Below are positions 24,947 through 37,194 of a stretch of 64,000 nucleotides of DNA, piece by piece. Each line of letters begins with the position of its first letter. Position 1 is the stretch's first letter. Source of the DNA: Mauremys mutica (lineage: Eukaryota; Chordata; Testudines; Geoemydidae); contig NC_059077.1 of assembly GCF_020497125.1 (NCBI RefSeq), forward strand, positions 35,229,340 to 35,293,339, given 5' to 3'. A program made the position numbers and the translations under genes. The notes beneath the pieces were generated by a model. The model was not told the DNA's origin, searched no databases, and was given only the letters and a program-made list of their open reading frames with translations.

Positions 24947-26421
24947 CAACTCATTCTCTTTCTTAATTGCAATGTGTGTGACTGTTACCTGGAACTCTTT
25001 GTTCCTTTGTGCTTATACTTAATGTAATGCATAGAGAAACTACCTGAGAAACTAGATCTATGTGGCCTTTCCAGAGCATCAGTCTGAAAGATTAGGTTTT
25101 CTTCCCAGTCTGCTCAGCTCTGTATGTCCGGCTGTGCTGCCTGCACCTTTTTATTTTAGGAATGAAGTGCTATTTTATGGTGCAAACACTGCTGGAGTTG
25201 GATCCTAACTTTCAGAATTGCTTGAGTTTTAATTGTCTTTTGCTAAGAAATGCATGGCATTCTAAATGTTATGTCTAGTGCTGCCATTGTTTCTTCCATA
25301 GCAGAGAAGCCAGTGATGCTTTCCATTTAAAAAAAATTACAGGCTTCATTTTTCAGTAGCATGGTTTGTTATTGTCACTTTTCAATGGCAACAACTAAAT
25401 GACTGCTCTGTTGCTTGAATGTTATGAAAGATTCCTCGACCCATTTCGTAGACAGACTTGATATGCAGCAAATGGACCAAATTCCTCTTGGTTGTAACTC
25501 GAGTGGAGTTGCACCATTAATGCTTTGGATCCACAGGGCCCAATGCTCAGCTTGTGTAAATCAGCATAGTTTCACTTAAACCAATGGAACTATGCTGGGT
25601 GCACACCAGCTGAGGATCTGATCCATGAGTGGGTTTTTTTTAATACCGATTGGAACTTAGTTTCTTCCGGGTTCACTACTTGTAAAGTCTCCATTCAAAA
25701 GGCAACTCATCTGAATAGTCTGAGTATGTAATAGGTTTCATCATTAAATGGGTCAAGTAAATTCATTCCACCGTGTCTTGTTAAGCTTTTTTATTTATTT
25801 ACTTTGTTTATTTTTTCTTTCATGTTCATCCAAGCAAAGATTTTAACTGCATGTTTAGAATTTTCACACACAAACAAATATATCCTGAACACTGGTTCAG
25901 TTTGAACAGGTATTTGTTCATTTTCAGTGCAGTGTTTTTTATTGTTATTATTGCAGTGATACTTACCGAGAAAGTCTCATTGTCACTAGAAACTGCTTGG
26001 GTTAAATCCACAGGCCATAGGATTACTGTTCATGGTGACGGCAGAAGCAGATGGCACATCACTTGTACACAGACACCTGTTTTGGGGAGGAGGGGAGAGA
26101 CCATGTCTGAATCTTCTGACAATTTCATGTTCTTGCAAAAGTTAGGGATTGCTCACCACTTCCAGTAATGAATTTACTTGAGTAATCTGACATGTACCTG
26201 CAAATTAGTGTTAAATGAAAACTGTTTGTGCTGTAATCCCGTTTAATATATTGTTGGTAATGTCAGCCGTGTTGTGGTTCAGTTGGACTGTCAGAATGTG
26301 TAAACTATTTACTAGTGTTTGTGGAACTGAAATGTCTTAAATGTTGCATGAAAAATGTTATAAAAATAGATTTGTTTTCTATTTTTGAACACCTCTGAAC
26401 TGAGGGAACATGGGCCAATAA

Positions 26422-26454
26422 GTGCAATATTTAATGACTTACTCAGTGTATATA
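26422..26454 (+). promoter_or_regulatory. Candidate 3' UTR control motifs: miR-25/92 seed match and Pumilio element
   Basis: GTGCAATA (26422-26429) is a full 8-mer match for the miR-25/32/92 seed family. TGTATATA (26447-26454) fits the Pumilio consensus UGUANAUA. They lie 17 bases apart in a repeat-poor part of the probable RAB3C 3' UTR. Such short motifs occur by chance, and this use needs the transcript to reach this far. Confidence 0.35.
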
Positions 26455-28738
26455 AATTCGTATGAAAGGGAGAAGTGTCATGTATGTGTGATATGGTGTT
26501 GATGATGGCTGTGTGGCTTATTTAAAGGATGTCTAATAGCTGTAAGAGTCTAGTAGTGAAATTTATACAGTAAATACTTTATCAGTGTAGTGTAAGAATA
26601 ATCTATTCTTAATTCATTTAAACTATTTTTCATATATGAGACAACAGTAACAGACGTCCATATCTTTACTGCAAGTGCATGTCAATTTTACTTTTAGAAT
26701 TGTGAGTGTCCTTTTCAAAAAAATGATTGTGTTATATCACTAGTAGTGGGGAGACCTTTTTTCAGTCAAAAGATACCTTTAGCCCTTTCTAAAGAAAAAC
26801 CCCACATAATATTTTAGAAGCATGTGCTCTGGAAACAGAAAAAGAGATTGTCTTGGAACTCAGCTCTTAAGGAAAAGCCTTCATTTTTTTTTATCTGAAG
26901 AGTCAATTACGTGCTCTGTCTGCCTGTACAGCATAATATCATGTGGCCACTTTTAAAAAAATATATATAATTGCATGGTTCATTCATGATTACACTTAGC
27001 CTAGAATATTAAATAGGAGTCTCCAACCATGTTGAAACGTACTTAGCATCTTCTGTTTGGTGTCTTGAGTTCACGGTTTGTTTTTTGAAGGAGCTGGCAT
27101 TTCACATCCAATGTGTTTGGACCACATTGGAAAATGTTAAACAAAATGTTAACCCCTACTGACCCCATTCTGCTGCTTCTGTTTTTAACTTTAAATCAGA
27201 TACTGAAGTAAGATAGAAGGTACATTCTAGGCCACATTCTGCTCTCTTAGAGTGCTGAAAAAATTGAGTAATTCCATTGGTACCCATCAGCAGAGTGAGT
27301 GAGAGCAGAATTTGGTACAGTATCTTGCCCAGAAATTAGGAGGAGACATGAAATCATTTTTTTCCTTTTACTTTAGCCTTGCACAGTTGTACTCATCCAT
27401 TCACTCAAGGACCTCAAATGAGGCAGCACATTTAAACACCTGCTTAAGTCTATCCTCATTCAGTAAAGCATATAAACACATGCTTCACTGTAGGCACTTG
27501 ATTGCTGTACTGCCAGTGGTTCCCCTATTGTGACTGCAAACCTCTGAGAAGAAGTTAATGCTGTTAATTAACTTCTGCTGCATCCCTCTTGTACAATATA
27601 CTGGTTGTCTAGAGGAACATGCCTTCACTTCAGTGGGCCTTCACTGAATAAGGATAAACTACTAAATCAGGGCTAAGGTGAGTAAGATTTTTTTGATGAG
27701 TTACTAATATCACATTCATTTTTTCCCATTAGCATCATGGTAGAAGACACATGAGTAGATTTTGTGCCTTGGTCTGATACATTGTCATGACAATTTTACA
27801 AGGCTGTTTTAGCATATGTCATAGCTATTTTAGAAACGCTAGCTCTCATCAAAAAGAGGCAATAGCCAAATAATGCAGGAAACCAATAACTCTGCTTTCT
27901 TTTGCCTCTGCCATGTCATCGAATAGTGCTAGAGAACAAGCAAAGCAGTCAGATTACATTAAACATTACAGGACAATCCTATCAAAGGCCTAAGCATCTG
28001 TCCCAAATGCTTCCCTGTGTTTTATAGCTTCTTCTGTTGCGAAACCACCAGCCAAATTATGCAAAATTGCATGAAAATGAAATTGTGTGATAGGGGAAAT
28101 TTGGGAACTGCAGAATGAAAGAAAAAATAAAAACATTCCTGTAGCCAAGGAGCAGACACAGTAAGGCTAAGATACCAATGAAACACAAATATACAGACTG
28201 AGGATGCATTGCCTATATTTTACTACTGCTGTTAAGTGACCTGACTGCCCAAGGGTTTGTCACCAGGACAGGTAATTTTACCTGGCATTTTTACTATCCC
28301 CATACATGTATGAGTACATAAAAAACAAACCCAAATGCCTACTTTGAAAACATGTAGTTGTTCTAGCTCCCCATACTAACTTTACTTGCTGAACTGTTCT
28401 TAAAGCGATGTTGGAGTACCTGCATAGAATATATTTGTGAGGTGGTTAGGATTCAACTTTTCCTCCGCCTCTAACTACCACTACAATATAGTGACTGTGG
28501 TTCTAAAAATGTGAGTTTAAAATACTGCTGGGTGACAGATGTTGTGACTCTTCAACATATGTCCACAGGAGCTCTTGTCTGGATGTGAAGTACAAATTTT
28601 ATCCCTGTGCAGAGTTTTAATTCTATGTGGAAGTAAAGACTGTGTATTCCATTGGATAGTCTGTTTGTATGTGACTTCTGTATAACAAGTGGATTTTGTT
28701 TTGTTCATTTTTGTTTGGGGTATTAATTTTGAGATTAC

Positions 28739-28744
28739 AATAAA
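28739..28744 (+). terminator. Candidate distal poly(A) signal AATAAA
   Basis: AATAAA is followed within about 30-40 bases by a GT-rich element (28768-28787, TTTTCTGTTGTGGTGAGGTG-like). That is the standard vertebrate cleavage/polyadenylation layout. It is about 7.6 kb beyond the RAB3C stop. Confidence 0.5.
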
Positions 28745-28760
28745 TATTCGAGACTATAGT

Positions 28761-30210
28761 CATGAAATTTTCTGTTGTGGTGAGGTGCCTCCCCCTGCCT
28801 GCCGATGCTTGTTTAATTCCTTGCAGTTATTAAAGTGGTCTAAAAATTGACTTCAGTTTTGACCAATGGTGTGTTGTAACGCGACACTTGTAGTAGCTGA
28901 GTATCCTGCCAGTAACATTCTTCACTCTGAAGTCTGAGCTTCACAAACTACGGGCCTAATATTGCTCCTACTGAATTTTTGTTATTGACAGGAACAAGAT
29001 TTGGCCACTTCTCTGATGGAGGCATAGAAAACAGGCACAATAAGGTACATGGGTTAGACCAAGTTGCTATCTTAGCATTAAGCCTTTGAGAAATACTCAA
29101 GCCAAAGAAGGCCAAGGTTGTTGGCAAAGACACAGACAAAAGAAAATAGCTCTTTAAAGTAAACCACGAGGCCTGTATCTATTAAACTTCTCTGTGGAAA
29201 GGGAGTAGGCATCTTACCTGTTTATTGCTCATCATCCTGGAATTCGCAGGGTAACTATCAGACACTCAGATACCATGGTGATGGGTGCAGAATAAGAAAT
29301 AAACTTTAAAATAGTATTTTTTAAAATAATAATTTCAATGATAGCTTACAAACTTAAAATGGCAATAATGTTTCATCTCACATTTGCTTCTCTAATTTTG
29401 CAATTTAATTATTTTGCGTGTTAGGGGGAAGAGCTGGTGGTTAACAGGTTGCCTGACGCTAATATTTCTAAAGATGTGGATGCAAACTGTCTTGCTCTCA
29501 GTACTTTTGACTTGGAGGCACCAGCATGGATTGACACAGTATAATGCACCTTCGCATTTATGCACAGCTTGGGAAGCCCATTTGCATTATAGGTGGAATT
29601 CACCCCACAGCAGAGGGCCAGAAAAAGGCCTACACATGACACAAAACAGAGCTTAAGTGACACATCAGCCTTGGTGCTGGGCCTCTGCGCAAGAGTAAAT
29701 GTCACCCTCTTTGCTTTCCGATCCTGAAGGGAATAGAACTAGACACGGCCTAACTGCTTCTATTTCTTCAGAAACAAGAAACCTCCTTTGTTGTTGTTAT
29801 TTAATATAGTATATGTGTGTCTTAATAAAAGGAACAGTTAAGTCTATACAATCCATCTTCTTTTTTGTTACGGTATTTTATATACCCGGGTCTTTCCACT
29901 CATTGTTTCTTCCCAAATCCACGAACCCCCTTGCTCTAAATCAAACCATTCTATGGCCTACCCCTGGATCTTCCTTCCTCCCATGCAAGTTCTGGTCTCA
30001 ATATTACCTTCCGGACTCATTTCCTCCCATCAACTCCTCATATCCATGGCTTCTCTTGTGGCCACTCAACAGTTCCCATTCCACTACCTGTGCCAGTTTT
30101 CTGCCAACACCCCAAGATACTCCCAGTTTCAAACACACACACCAGCATGTTTTAATCAACTCTTCTAATCTCATGTTCCTACCTTAATGTGACACACTAA
30201 GTCAGAGAAA
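28761..30210. other. Intergenic DNA, nothing recognised
   Basis: This is AT-rich with no credible ORF, RNA or clear repeat. The section 29860-30190 is C/T-rich and gives a 124-codon open frame that looks compositional. Confidence 0.6.
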
Positions 30211-30325
30211 CTGGAACAATTTGTATAGTGGGGGTACTGAGAGCCATTGAACCAAACTGTAAACCCTGTATATGATGGAAACCACTTCAAGCCAGAGGGT
30301 GTGGCAGCGCCCCTGGTTCCAGCAC
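30211..30325 (+). mobile_element. hAT-like MITE, family D1, direct copy of an inverted pair
   Basis: The element runs from CTGGAACAATTT to GGTTCCAGCA, so its ends are short inverted repeats. The core 30239-30292 matches the reverse complement of 31023-31076 with one mismatch in 54. A third, more decayed copy is at 34829-34936. Confidence 0.7.
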
Positions 30326-30994
30326 TTATGCACTAAGTCCTAATCCACCCCTCTCAATTTCTCCACCCATCAAATATCCAGAATATTCTGATAAACCCTC
30401 CACAGAAATTCCCAGCTCCCCAAAACTCAGCACTGAAGTAAGTAGTGCTTCAATTTATCATGCAGGGAGAGGCTTCTGAAGCATTTGCACACATTGCTGG
30501 ACCCCAACATTTTGGGTGGGTTTTGGAGAGGGGTCTCCTGCACCTTCACTGCCTTGTTTCTGTAGCTCACTGAGGCACTCTGTGGTTCCTCCTTTTGCCA
30601 TTGCACTGCCTCTGGTGACCCAACTCTGTTCTTTTGCCTCCTACTGGAATTTGGCTTCTCCAGCTACCTCCCTCCTGCCACTACTCTACTGATCCTCTAC
30701 CCACCTCCTGTCCCCCTCTCTACTGGTTCACCATGCTCCTTTCTACTTCAGTTTGCTCCCACTTCTCTGTGCTGAACCAGCACCACCATAGCACTAGACC
30801 TAATCTGCTTACCCACCCACTGAAGAAGTGAGGCATCAGGGAAACAGACTGGGGGACAGTGGGAGCAGTGGAGGGACATTTATGAGGCAATGAAAAGGCA
30901 CAATGGTAGAAAATGAATATATCTATAGTGCGGTATTGCGAGGTAGTGAGAAGCTCTCTGGCCACTCCCCAGTAGCAGTAGTCATCTGGGGCAC

Positions 30995-31113
30995 AGGTGC
31001 GGGAACTAGGAGTGATGGGGGTGCTTGAAGTGGTTTCCATCATATACAGGGTTTACAGTTTGGTTCAATTGCTCTCAGCACCCCCACTAGACAAATTGTT
31101 CCACCACCCCTGT
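30995..31113 (-). mobile_element. hAT-like MITE, family D1, inverted copy
   Basis: This is the reverse-oriented partner of 30211-30325. The ends (GGTGCGGGAAC and GTTCCACCACC) again pair as inverted repeats. Confidence 0.7.
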
Positions 31114-32736
31114 CTGGGGGAGACTTCCAGGGGCCAGCCCTTCTGCAGAAGTGTGCTCCCCTGATTCCAGGAACCCTGCTGAGTGGTGCCACACTGTGAA
31201 GGAATGTACTACCCTTTAATGACCAACCAGGAGCTGCAATCAGAACCACCTGCATTTAAAATCACAGAGGCTCTCTGCTCCACTGAGGACTTCCCTATTT
31301 AAAACAGGAAAAGGAAGCTGAGTGGGTCTGAGCTTGCAGTGGAAACTGACAAGGGAGGGTAAGCTCTGGCCAGCTTCCTGAAGGGAGACTACTTAGAGAT
31401 TGTTTGTTTGTGACTAAGTTTTGGGTAAGCTGAACCTGGTCTCCAAGGTAAGGGCTTTTATATTGTTGTCCAAGTGTTCCTTTCATAGGCTTCATTAATG
31501 GGAGACTTATGTTGGTGTGTTTGGCTTCTCTGATCAAAACAAGGCTTCTTCACACCCAGTTGGTGCAAAGTAAAGTAAGGTATGCCTACAGTAGCAAACC
31601 TGCCCAAAAGGGGTGGGACATCCCTTTGCATGCACACAGAAGGAGCTTTGAGAGGGCCCCATCAGCATAGCAAGCAAGAATGATGTGGTCCAAGCTCTAA
31701 CAATCCATCCTAGGTGACAGTCACATTGCCTAAGATCAAAGCGATCACAGTAGCATGAGTGTGCCTGTGTATACGTGTAGTCAGGCTAGAGCAATTATGT
31801 TCAATGGCCCATATTGGGTTTGCTGAGGACCCAAGCAGTATATGTGTATTTGTTTTAAAATAGTAGTTTTTAAAATTAAATATTTAATTCTTTGGCAGTA
31901 CTGCATGGGATTTAGGGCCTGGATTTTAAATGAGTGCCTCAAGTTAGCATTCAAAATCCTAAATCCTTACTTAAGCAAAGGACATTGAGATGCTCATTTT
32001 TAAAATCTTGCCCTACCTTTTTCATGAAGTTCCGTTCTAAGACCGAAGCAGGTTGGCAGCATCTTTTTGCCTGTACTATTTCCTTTAATATTCAGCAAGA
32101 AAAAAATGTATAGTACTACTGCATCCCCTGTATTACAGGACACTCTTATCTATTCATTGTTGTACCGCTGCAATAGAAAATCAATTCCTTAAAGAAGAGC
32201 AAGCAGCAGTGTGTAATGTTCCACTTATTTCTAAAGAAAAGTTTTACTTGGAGCAGAAAAGGACTGATTAACTCAGAAAACATCTGGCATATGGAACTTT
32301 CCTTGAGGCCATCTCTTATTTCCATTAGGGAATAACATCAAAAATTTCTGCCTTGGCAGTAATTACAGCTCATTTCAAATTAGTTTGTTTCATGTGTTTA
32401 GTAATTAATGAGTGAAAGAGGGATTATAAAACCGCAGATACATCAAACTCAGCCAAGCTGTTTCCAAGTATGAGCAAAAGAAACTATGGCCTTGTGGGCA
32501 GCTACCATTTTCTGATTATGTCCTAGGTTTACTACTGAGCCTCCCTTTAAATGCCAGCTGCGAAGTTCACAATTTGCTCATACCCCTGAGCTCTCTGCAG
32601 CTATCTCTGTGCGAGGCTTCCGTATCACAGTATGTCTTTTATCCCATATCAAAAATATGGAGCCATACAGCTCAGCTAGCAATTTCATCACATCACACAG
32701 GCTAAGCAGATATGATGTTGGCTTCTGAGTGATCAG
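31114..32736. other. Intergenic DNA, nothing recognised
   Basis: A weak self-complementary segment at 31915-32015 ('GGATTTTAAATGAG' opposite 'CTCATTTTTAAAATC') resembles a common foldback repeat. Otherwise I see nothing. Confidence 0.6.
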
Positions 32737-33088
32737 CAGATGTGGAAGTAAGCCAGTACAGTACGGCGTATTGGTAAGAGCCGGTACACCGTTGACCGTA
32801 GCAGCAGGGGGCAGCTTCCCCGGCGCCTGGCAATTTAAAAGGGCCTGGGCCTCCTGGACACCACTGCCGCTACCATGGGGCTCTGGGGGTGATTTAAAGG
32901 GTCTGGGGCTCCTGGCAGCTGCTGATGGAGCCCCAGGCCCTTTAAATCACTGCCAGGCCGTGCTGAAGGGCTGGCTGTGGCAGTCTGGCCCCGACCCCAC
33001 CCCTTCCAGGTGAGCTGCTCCCCACACCTTGCTCAGGATCCCGGCCGCCCTGTGTACCAGTAAGTCCCTTAAGTTACTTTCACCCCTG
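32737..33088. mobile_element. Non-autonomous hAT-type element, family C copy 2
   Basis: The right end reads inward CAGGGGTGAAAGTAACTTAA, nearly the left end of the element at 17550. The left end is CAGATGTGGAAGTAAG. Flanks GTGATCAG (32729-32736) and GTGACTAG (33089-33096) match at 6 of 8. It keeps three TTTAAA sites, against about ten in copy 1. Confidence 0.8.
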
Positions 33089-33096
33089 GTGACTAG

Positions 33097-34170
33097 CCAG
33101 GAAAAACCTATCCCAGAGGGTATTGCAGTGTTGAAGGCACTGTATAACAGACGAGATGTAAATTAAAAGCCCCCGATGGATTTTTCAGAAAATGGGTGGC
33201 CTGGCCAAATGTATCACTGCATTTCAAATCCTAAGCCTAAAGGTGCAAGTTATAACTAAGGCCACAATCCTGCAATTGTCAGCATGTGGCCACAGCAGCC
33301 CACTTGCATGCTATCAGTTGACAGACTGGAGTCTGAAATGGTAGCTTCCATTTGTGCATCTAATAGTGACGTACATAATGCTACCTCAGCATAACTATTA
33401 CACTCCTTTCTTTACTGCCCCTCAGCTTACCTCTCTGCTGAAGCAGAGGCCAGTATTCTGACTTTTCGGGGGGGAAAAAGATTATGCATCATTAAACCTT
33501 AGAGCTTTGGTATGCAAAATCCTGTCTAAATGTTAACAGCTGCCAGTCAGCTTCAAGGAGAAAGTGCCATACAATTGTAGTGAACAAACATATCATGCAC
33601 AAACGTTAACAAACAGTATGTGGAATACTTTAAGAAGTTATTTTTTAAAATAAGTTATTAGGCAGTAAACATGTTGGCTTTCTCTATACAGAATCCCTCA
33701 CTTGGCTGCTGTTACATATTTCAGTGTAGGGTTTCAACAGAGCATATACAGTTTTATGTTACTGCACATACAGACCTCAAAATGCATGTGTCACTGAGAT
33801 TCTCTGAGGAGAACGGCAGCCTCTGAGTTCCCCTCCACCCACTTCAGAATCTACTCAGCAAACCAACCAGAATATCTTTCCAGTAGCGATTCCAGGCTCT
33901 GAGCTAATTACAGACTCTGTGCTTGGTTTGTAGCTGTCGCCTCCATTTCTAGCAAGACAGGAATGCTAACTCCTATTCAAAGAGAACAAGTATTGGGAAG
34001 CAGCCTTCAGCGCAGATACATCTCTTGGCTCTGACTCAGTCGGCTGCTGTCTCTCCACAGGGCTGTCTTCAGTTCCCATATTTACAGCCTCTTGCACCTG
34101 AGCTCCAACTAGCTACACTCTCAGGTACCTGAACACATGGAATCTGCAAGACTGCTTGCCCTCAATCAAA
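33097..34170. other. Intergenic DNA, nothing recognised
   Basis: No ORF, RNA or repeat was recognised here. Confidence 0.55.
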
Positions 34171-34188
34171 GCTTCCTGTCAGGATGCT

Positions 34189-34440
34189 AGACCAGGGGGC
34201 CATGCGCCCCCCCCCTTTAAAAGAGGGAAGTCTATGCCCGTCCACTTTTTATCGTTCCTAAGGATGAGCGATGGGGGAGGGGTTGAGGGGATGCTGTGTA
34301 GGAATGGGACCTCTGGTGCAAGGGCCAGGCTTGCGGGGAAGGGGCGGTGTGGGGGTGGGGCCATGGTTCAGGCGCCAGTGCCCCACTGCACCATTAGGAA
34401 GCTTCCCCTGTCCCTGCTTCCTGTAAAGCTGCAGAAATAG
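34189..34440. repeat. GC-rich block, probable DNA-transposon remnant
   Basis: It opens with CAGGGGGCCATGCGCC and a C run, then is G-rich to about 34350. The CAGGGG start suggests another hAT-type end, but I could not find a matching right end or target duplication. Confidence 0.35.
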
Positions 34441-34828
34441 CTATTGATCATGTCTAGTAACCACCATACCACACCTCTAGGCATCACCTCTAAGCCCTTC
34501 TAAGTTGTCCTGTCCTGCTCTCTACACTTGTGCTAAGACACAAACAAGTTAACTAAAACCCATGTCTCATTTCCCCATTGCTTCTCCCTTTCTTTAGGCA
34601 AAAGTCAACAACTGTGGCTGAAGTGTAATCGTACCTCTCCAGACTACTTAATTTCTCCCAATTGCCACTTTGCTGACAGTGCCAGTTGCTTCTTTTAATC
34701 TACCAACATTTTTCATTTGACATGGAGAATCTTTCTAGTTCCCTTTATAAATGAAATACCCTGTACTAGAAAATCTCCTTTCATTGCAAAGCCAACAGAT
34801 GCTTGTATTTTTTTCCTGTGCTCAGTGA

Positions 34829-34936
34829 TGCTAGAACAATTTTTATAGTGGGAGTGTTGAAGGCAGAAACCATGTATTTGGGTTGTTGTTACTACTTCAA
34901 GCCAGGGGGTGTGGCAGCACCCCTACTTCCTGTGCC
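34829..34936 (+). mobile_element. hAT-like MITE, family D1, third copy
   Basis: It shares 'AGAACAATTTTTATAGTGGG' at the left and 'ACTTCAAGCCAGGGGGTGTG' at the right with 30211-30325. The middle has diverged. Confidence 0.65.
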
Positions 34937-34952
34937 TACACCTTTGCTCTAG

Positions 34953-35330
34953 GCTGGGGTAGTCAATAGGCAGACCGCAGGCCAAAGCCGGACCACCAGA
35001 TGGTTTTGAATGGACCCTGAAATCTTTTTATTTACATTATTATTTATTTATTGTTTTCTCTGGAGTCTGAACCTTGACCAAGAGATATATCTTATATCTG
35101 CCAGTAACAGGAGGTATATATGCACCCCCCCAATCAACTATTTCTGTATTGGTCTTGGAGACCCCTGGTATGTCAAAATTGGGGGCAGAGGGAGAATGCA
35201 TTTAAAACTGACTTCAGGGTAACCAGTGAACTATAAAACTATGAACAATCTTATTTAAAAAAACACCAAACACTTTCCTAGATACAGACGCACGCTACAC
35301 AATACTTGTGCTGGGTCTAACCGACACCGT
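34953..35330. mobile_element. hAT-like fragment
   Basis: It begins with GGGGTAGTCAATAGGCAGAC, similar to the ends of hAT/Charlie-type elements, and continues AT-rich. No right end or target duplication was found. Confidence 0.35.
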
Positions 35331-35384
35331 GATCAATTTTTATTTTTTTTTAAAAAGCTACACGCATATTGTGATCTAACACAT

Positions 35385-35694
35385 CAGTTCTCAAGCAGGG
35401 GTCCAGGGCCCCGTGGGGGGCCACAAGCAGGTTTCAGCAGGTCCACCAAGCAGTGTCCGCATTAGACTTGCCCGAGGCCCCGAGACCCACCACCCGGGGC
35501 TGAAGCTGAAGCCTGAGCAGCTTAGCTTTGAGGGGGCCCAGGCAAAATTGCCCTGCTTGCTGCCCCCTAATACAGGCCCTGCTTTTAATCTACTGGATAT
35601 GCTGAAAAGCACTGTTGTGGCATGGGTGGGCCATGAAGCTTGTACAGCATGGGGGGAGGGGGGGAGTCAGAAAGAAAAAGGTTGAGAACCCCTG
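35385..35694. mobile_element. hAT-type non-autonomous element (CAG...TTCTCAA ends)
   Basis: The left end CAGTTCTCAAGC and the right end (inward CAGGGGTTCTCAACC) are inverted repeats differing by a small indel. No clean 8-bp duplication was found, though TCTAAC occurs near both flanks. The interior is GC-rich. Confidence 0.6.
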
Positions 35695-35900
35695 GTCTAA
35701 CTGAGCCCACGTTTAGAAACTGAAAATAGGTAAACAGCAACACTATAAAGGATACAAACAAAGCAAAGTGATAGCAAATGGCCTGCTGCTTTGAACAAAT
35801 AGGTGATATGTTCTCAACATGCACCATTTTTACACTTTGCACATTTTGTACGTGATTTCTGTCACATTCTCTGGAACAGATGTAACATCTTCCCCATGGC

Positions 35901-36090
35901 TTAGGCCAGGTCTACACTCGACAATGAGGTTGGTATAACAATGTCGCTCCAGGGTGTGACAAATCCACACTCCCCTGAGCAATACAGTTAAGCCTACCTA
36001 ATTTCCTAGTGTTGACAGTCCTAAATTGACAGAGGGTGTAGGTCGTGTCTTCACTGAAGTGCGGCAGCGTTTTAAGTGTAGCCCTGCCCT
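35901..36090. mobile_element. MITE of the 'GTCTACACT' type
   Basis: The left end TTAGGCCAGGTCTACACT pairs with the right end (inward AGGGCAGGGCTACACT). It is short and non-coding. Confidence 0.65.
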
Positions 36091-36892
36091 CAGGCTCTGG
36101 GTCAGCACCCAGCACACTAGAAGCTGATTCCCTAGAAACCTGAAGTAAGTCTGCAATGTTCCTTTCCTTCACCAGTGATTTCAGCATTTCTGTTTCCAGG
36201 TCCCCGAGAAATATTTGTCTCTTACTCAAAGATTTATTTTGCCATGTGCATAATAAACAAAAAAAAATCCAAACAATAGCTGCGTTCAGTCATGCAATGT
36301 GCAATGCAATGGTGAGACTTTGCACCAGCAACAGCATCTGGCCACAAAATGTATCTGACAGTTGTGGCTTCCCCAGAAACTCCTCCTAGAAAGTGTAGGC
36401 TCCCCAGAAAACCAGTTTGACAATGTTCTCTTCAAAGAAATTCAATTTGCTGGACAACTGTGAGGCGAACATTATCTGGGGTCTATCAGACCTCCAAGAC
36501 CCATTTGGTGGTTGGGTGGTAGTTTTGGTGGGGGGGTTGGTTTTGTTTTGGGGGGGCAGGGGGGAGAGAAACAATCATATTATAACAACTGCCTTATAAT
36601 AAAAACGACCTGCTGCTGGAATACCTGCAGTTAATTTGTGGGCTAACTGGTCGCACTAAACTGTTTGAATTACTTTTTGGCTATTGTGAAACCACAACAA
36701 GTATGTAGACAAATCCAATCTTAACAGATTGTCCTCATCCGAGTTTAAGAATACTTAATGTATTAAGAGGCACAGGTTTGGCACAATTTTTTATTTGCAT
36801 GTGTTGTATTCCTATAGACCCCAAAACATTAGGCGTATTAAACTCCTCTCTAATATTCATTCATGTGTTGGATTGTTCATCTAATAAAACCC
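36091..36892. other. Intergenic DNA with a G-run cluster
   Basis: Bases 36513-36565 carry runs of 6 to 8 Gs on the + strand separated by T-rich spacers. No gene is recognised. A minus-strand open frame at 36100-36229 is discussed among the findings. Confidence 0.5.
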
Positions 36893-37194
36893 AGTATTGC
36901 CAAGCCCAAGCATTCAAAAATCATGAGTCCAGCCTATCAAAATCATGAGATTGGCTTTAAAAACCATAACATTTTTTAAAATACATTTTGGGTTCTTTTA
37001 ATTTTATTTCTGGTTCCTGAATCTTCAGGGTGCACTTGCTTCATGTTTTCAAGCTTTTCTCCGCAAGCTTGAAGGCTAAAATCTATATTAAAAAATAAAC
37101 CCATGCAATCGCTTGCTTGTGCTAGCTGGAGCTTTAGGGGAAAATTATTAAACTGTGCAAGTCAAGATAAAATTGCAAGTGTTGGCAACAATAC
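36893..37194 (+). mobile_element. AT-rich MITE, family E copy 1
   Basis: The left end CAGTATTGCCAAGCCC and the right end (inward GTATTGTTGCCAAC) are inverted repeats. 'AAAAATCATGAG' near the left and an AT-rich middle are shared with copies near 37783, 42807 and 44590. Confidence 0.6.

Larger units (their letters stand above)
21182..28760 (+). other. RAB3C: Probable RAB3C 3' untranslated region and downstream DNA
   Basis: No splice acceptor or ORF of note follows the stop. The segment is mostly AT-rich, apparently single-copy DNA. Exceptions are a MITE (22721-22940), an antisense CR1 fragment (23536-23660) and a microsatellite (24909-24946). From about 24.7 to 28.7 kb there are AU-rich motifs (for example 25789-25822), few repeats and a good poly(A) context at the end. 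This is compatible with a long neuronal-type 3' UTR, but the extent is inferred; a short form ending near 22.3 kb is equally possible. Confidence 0.45.
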
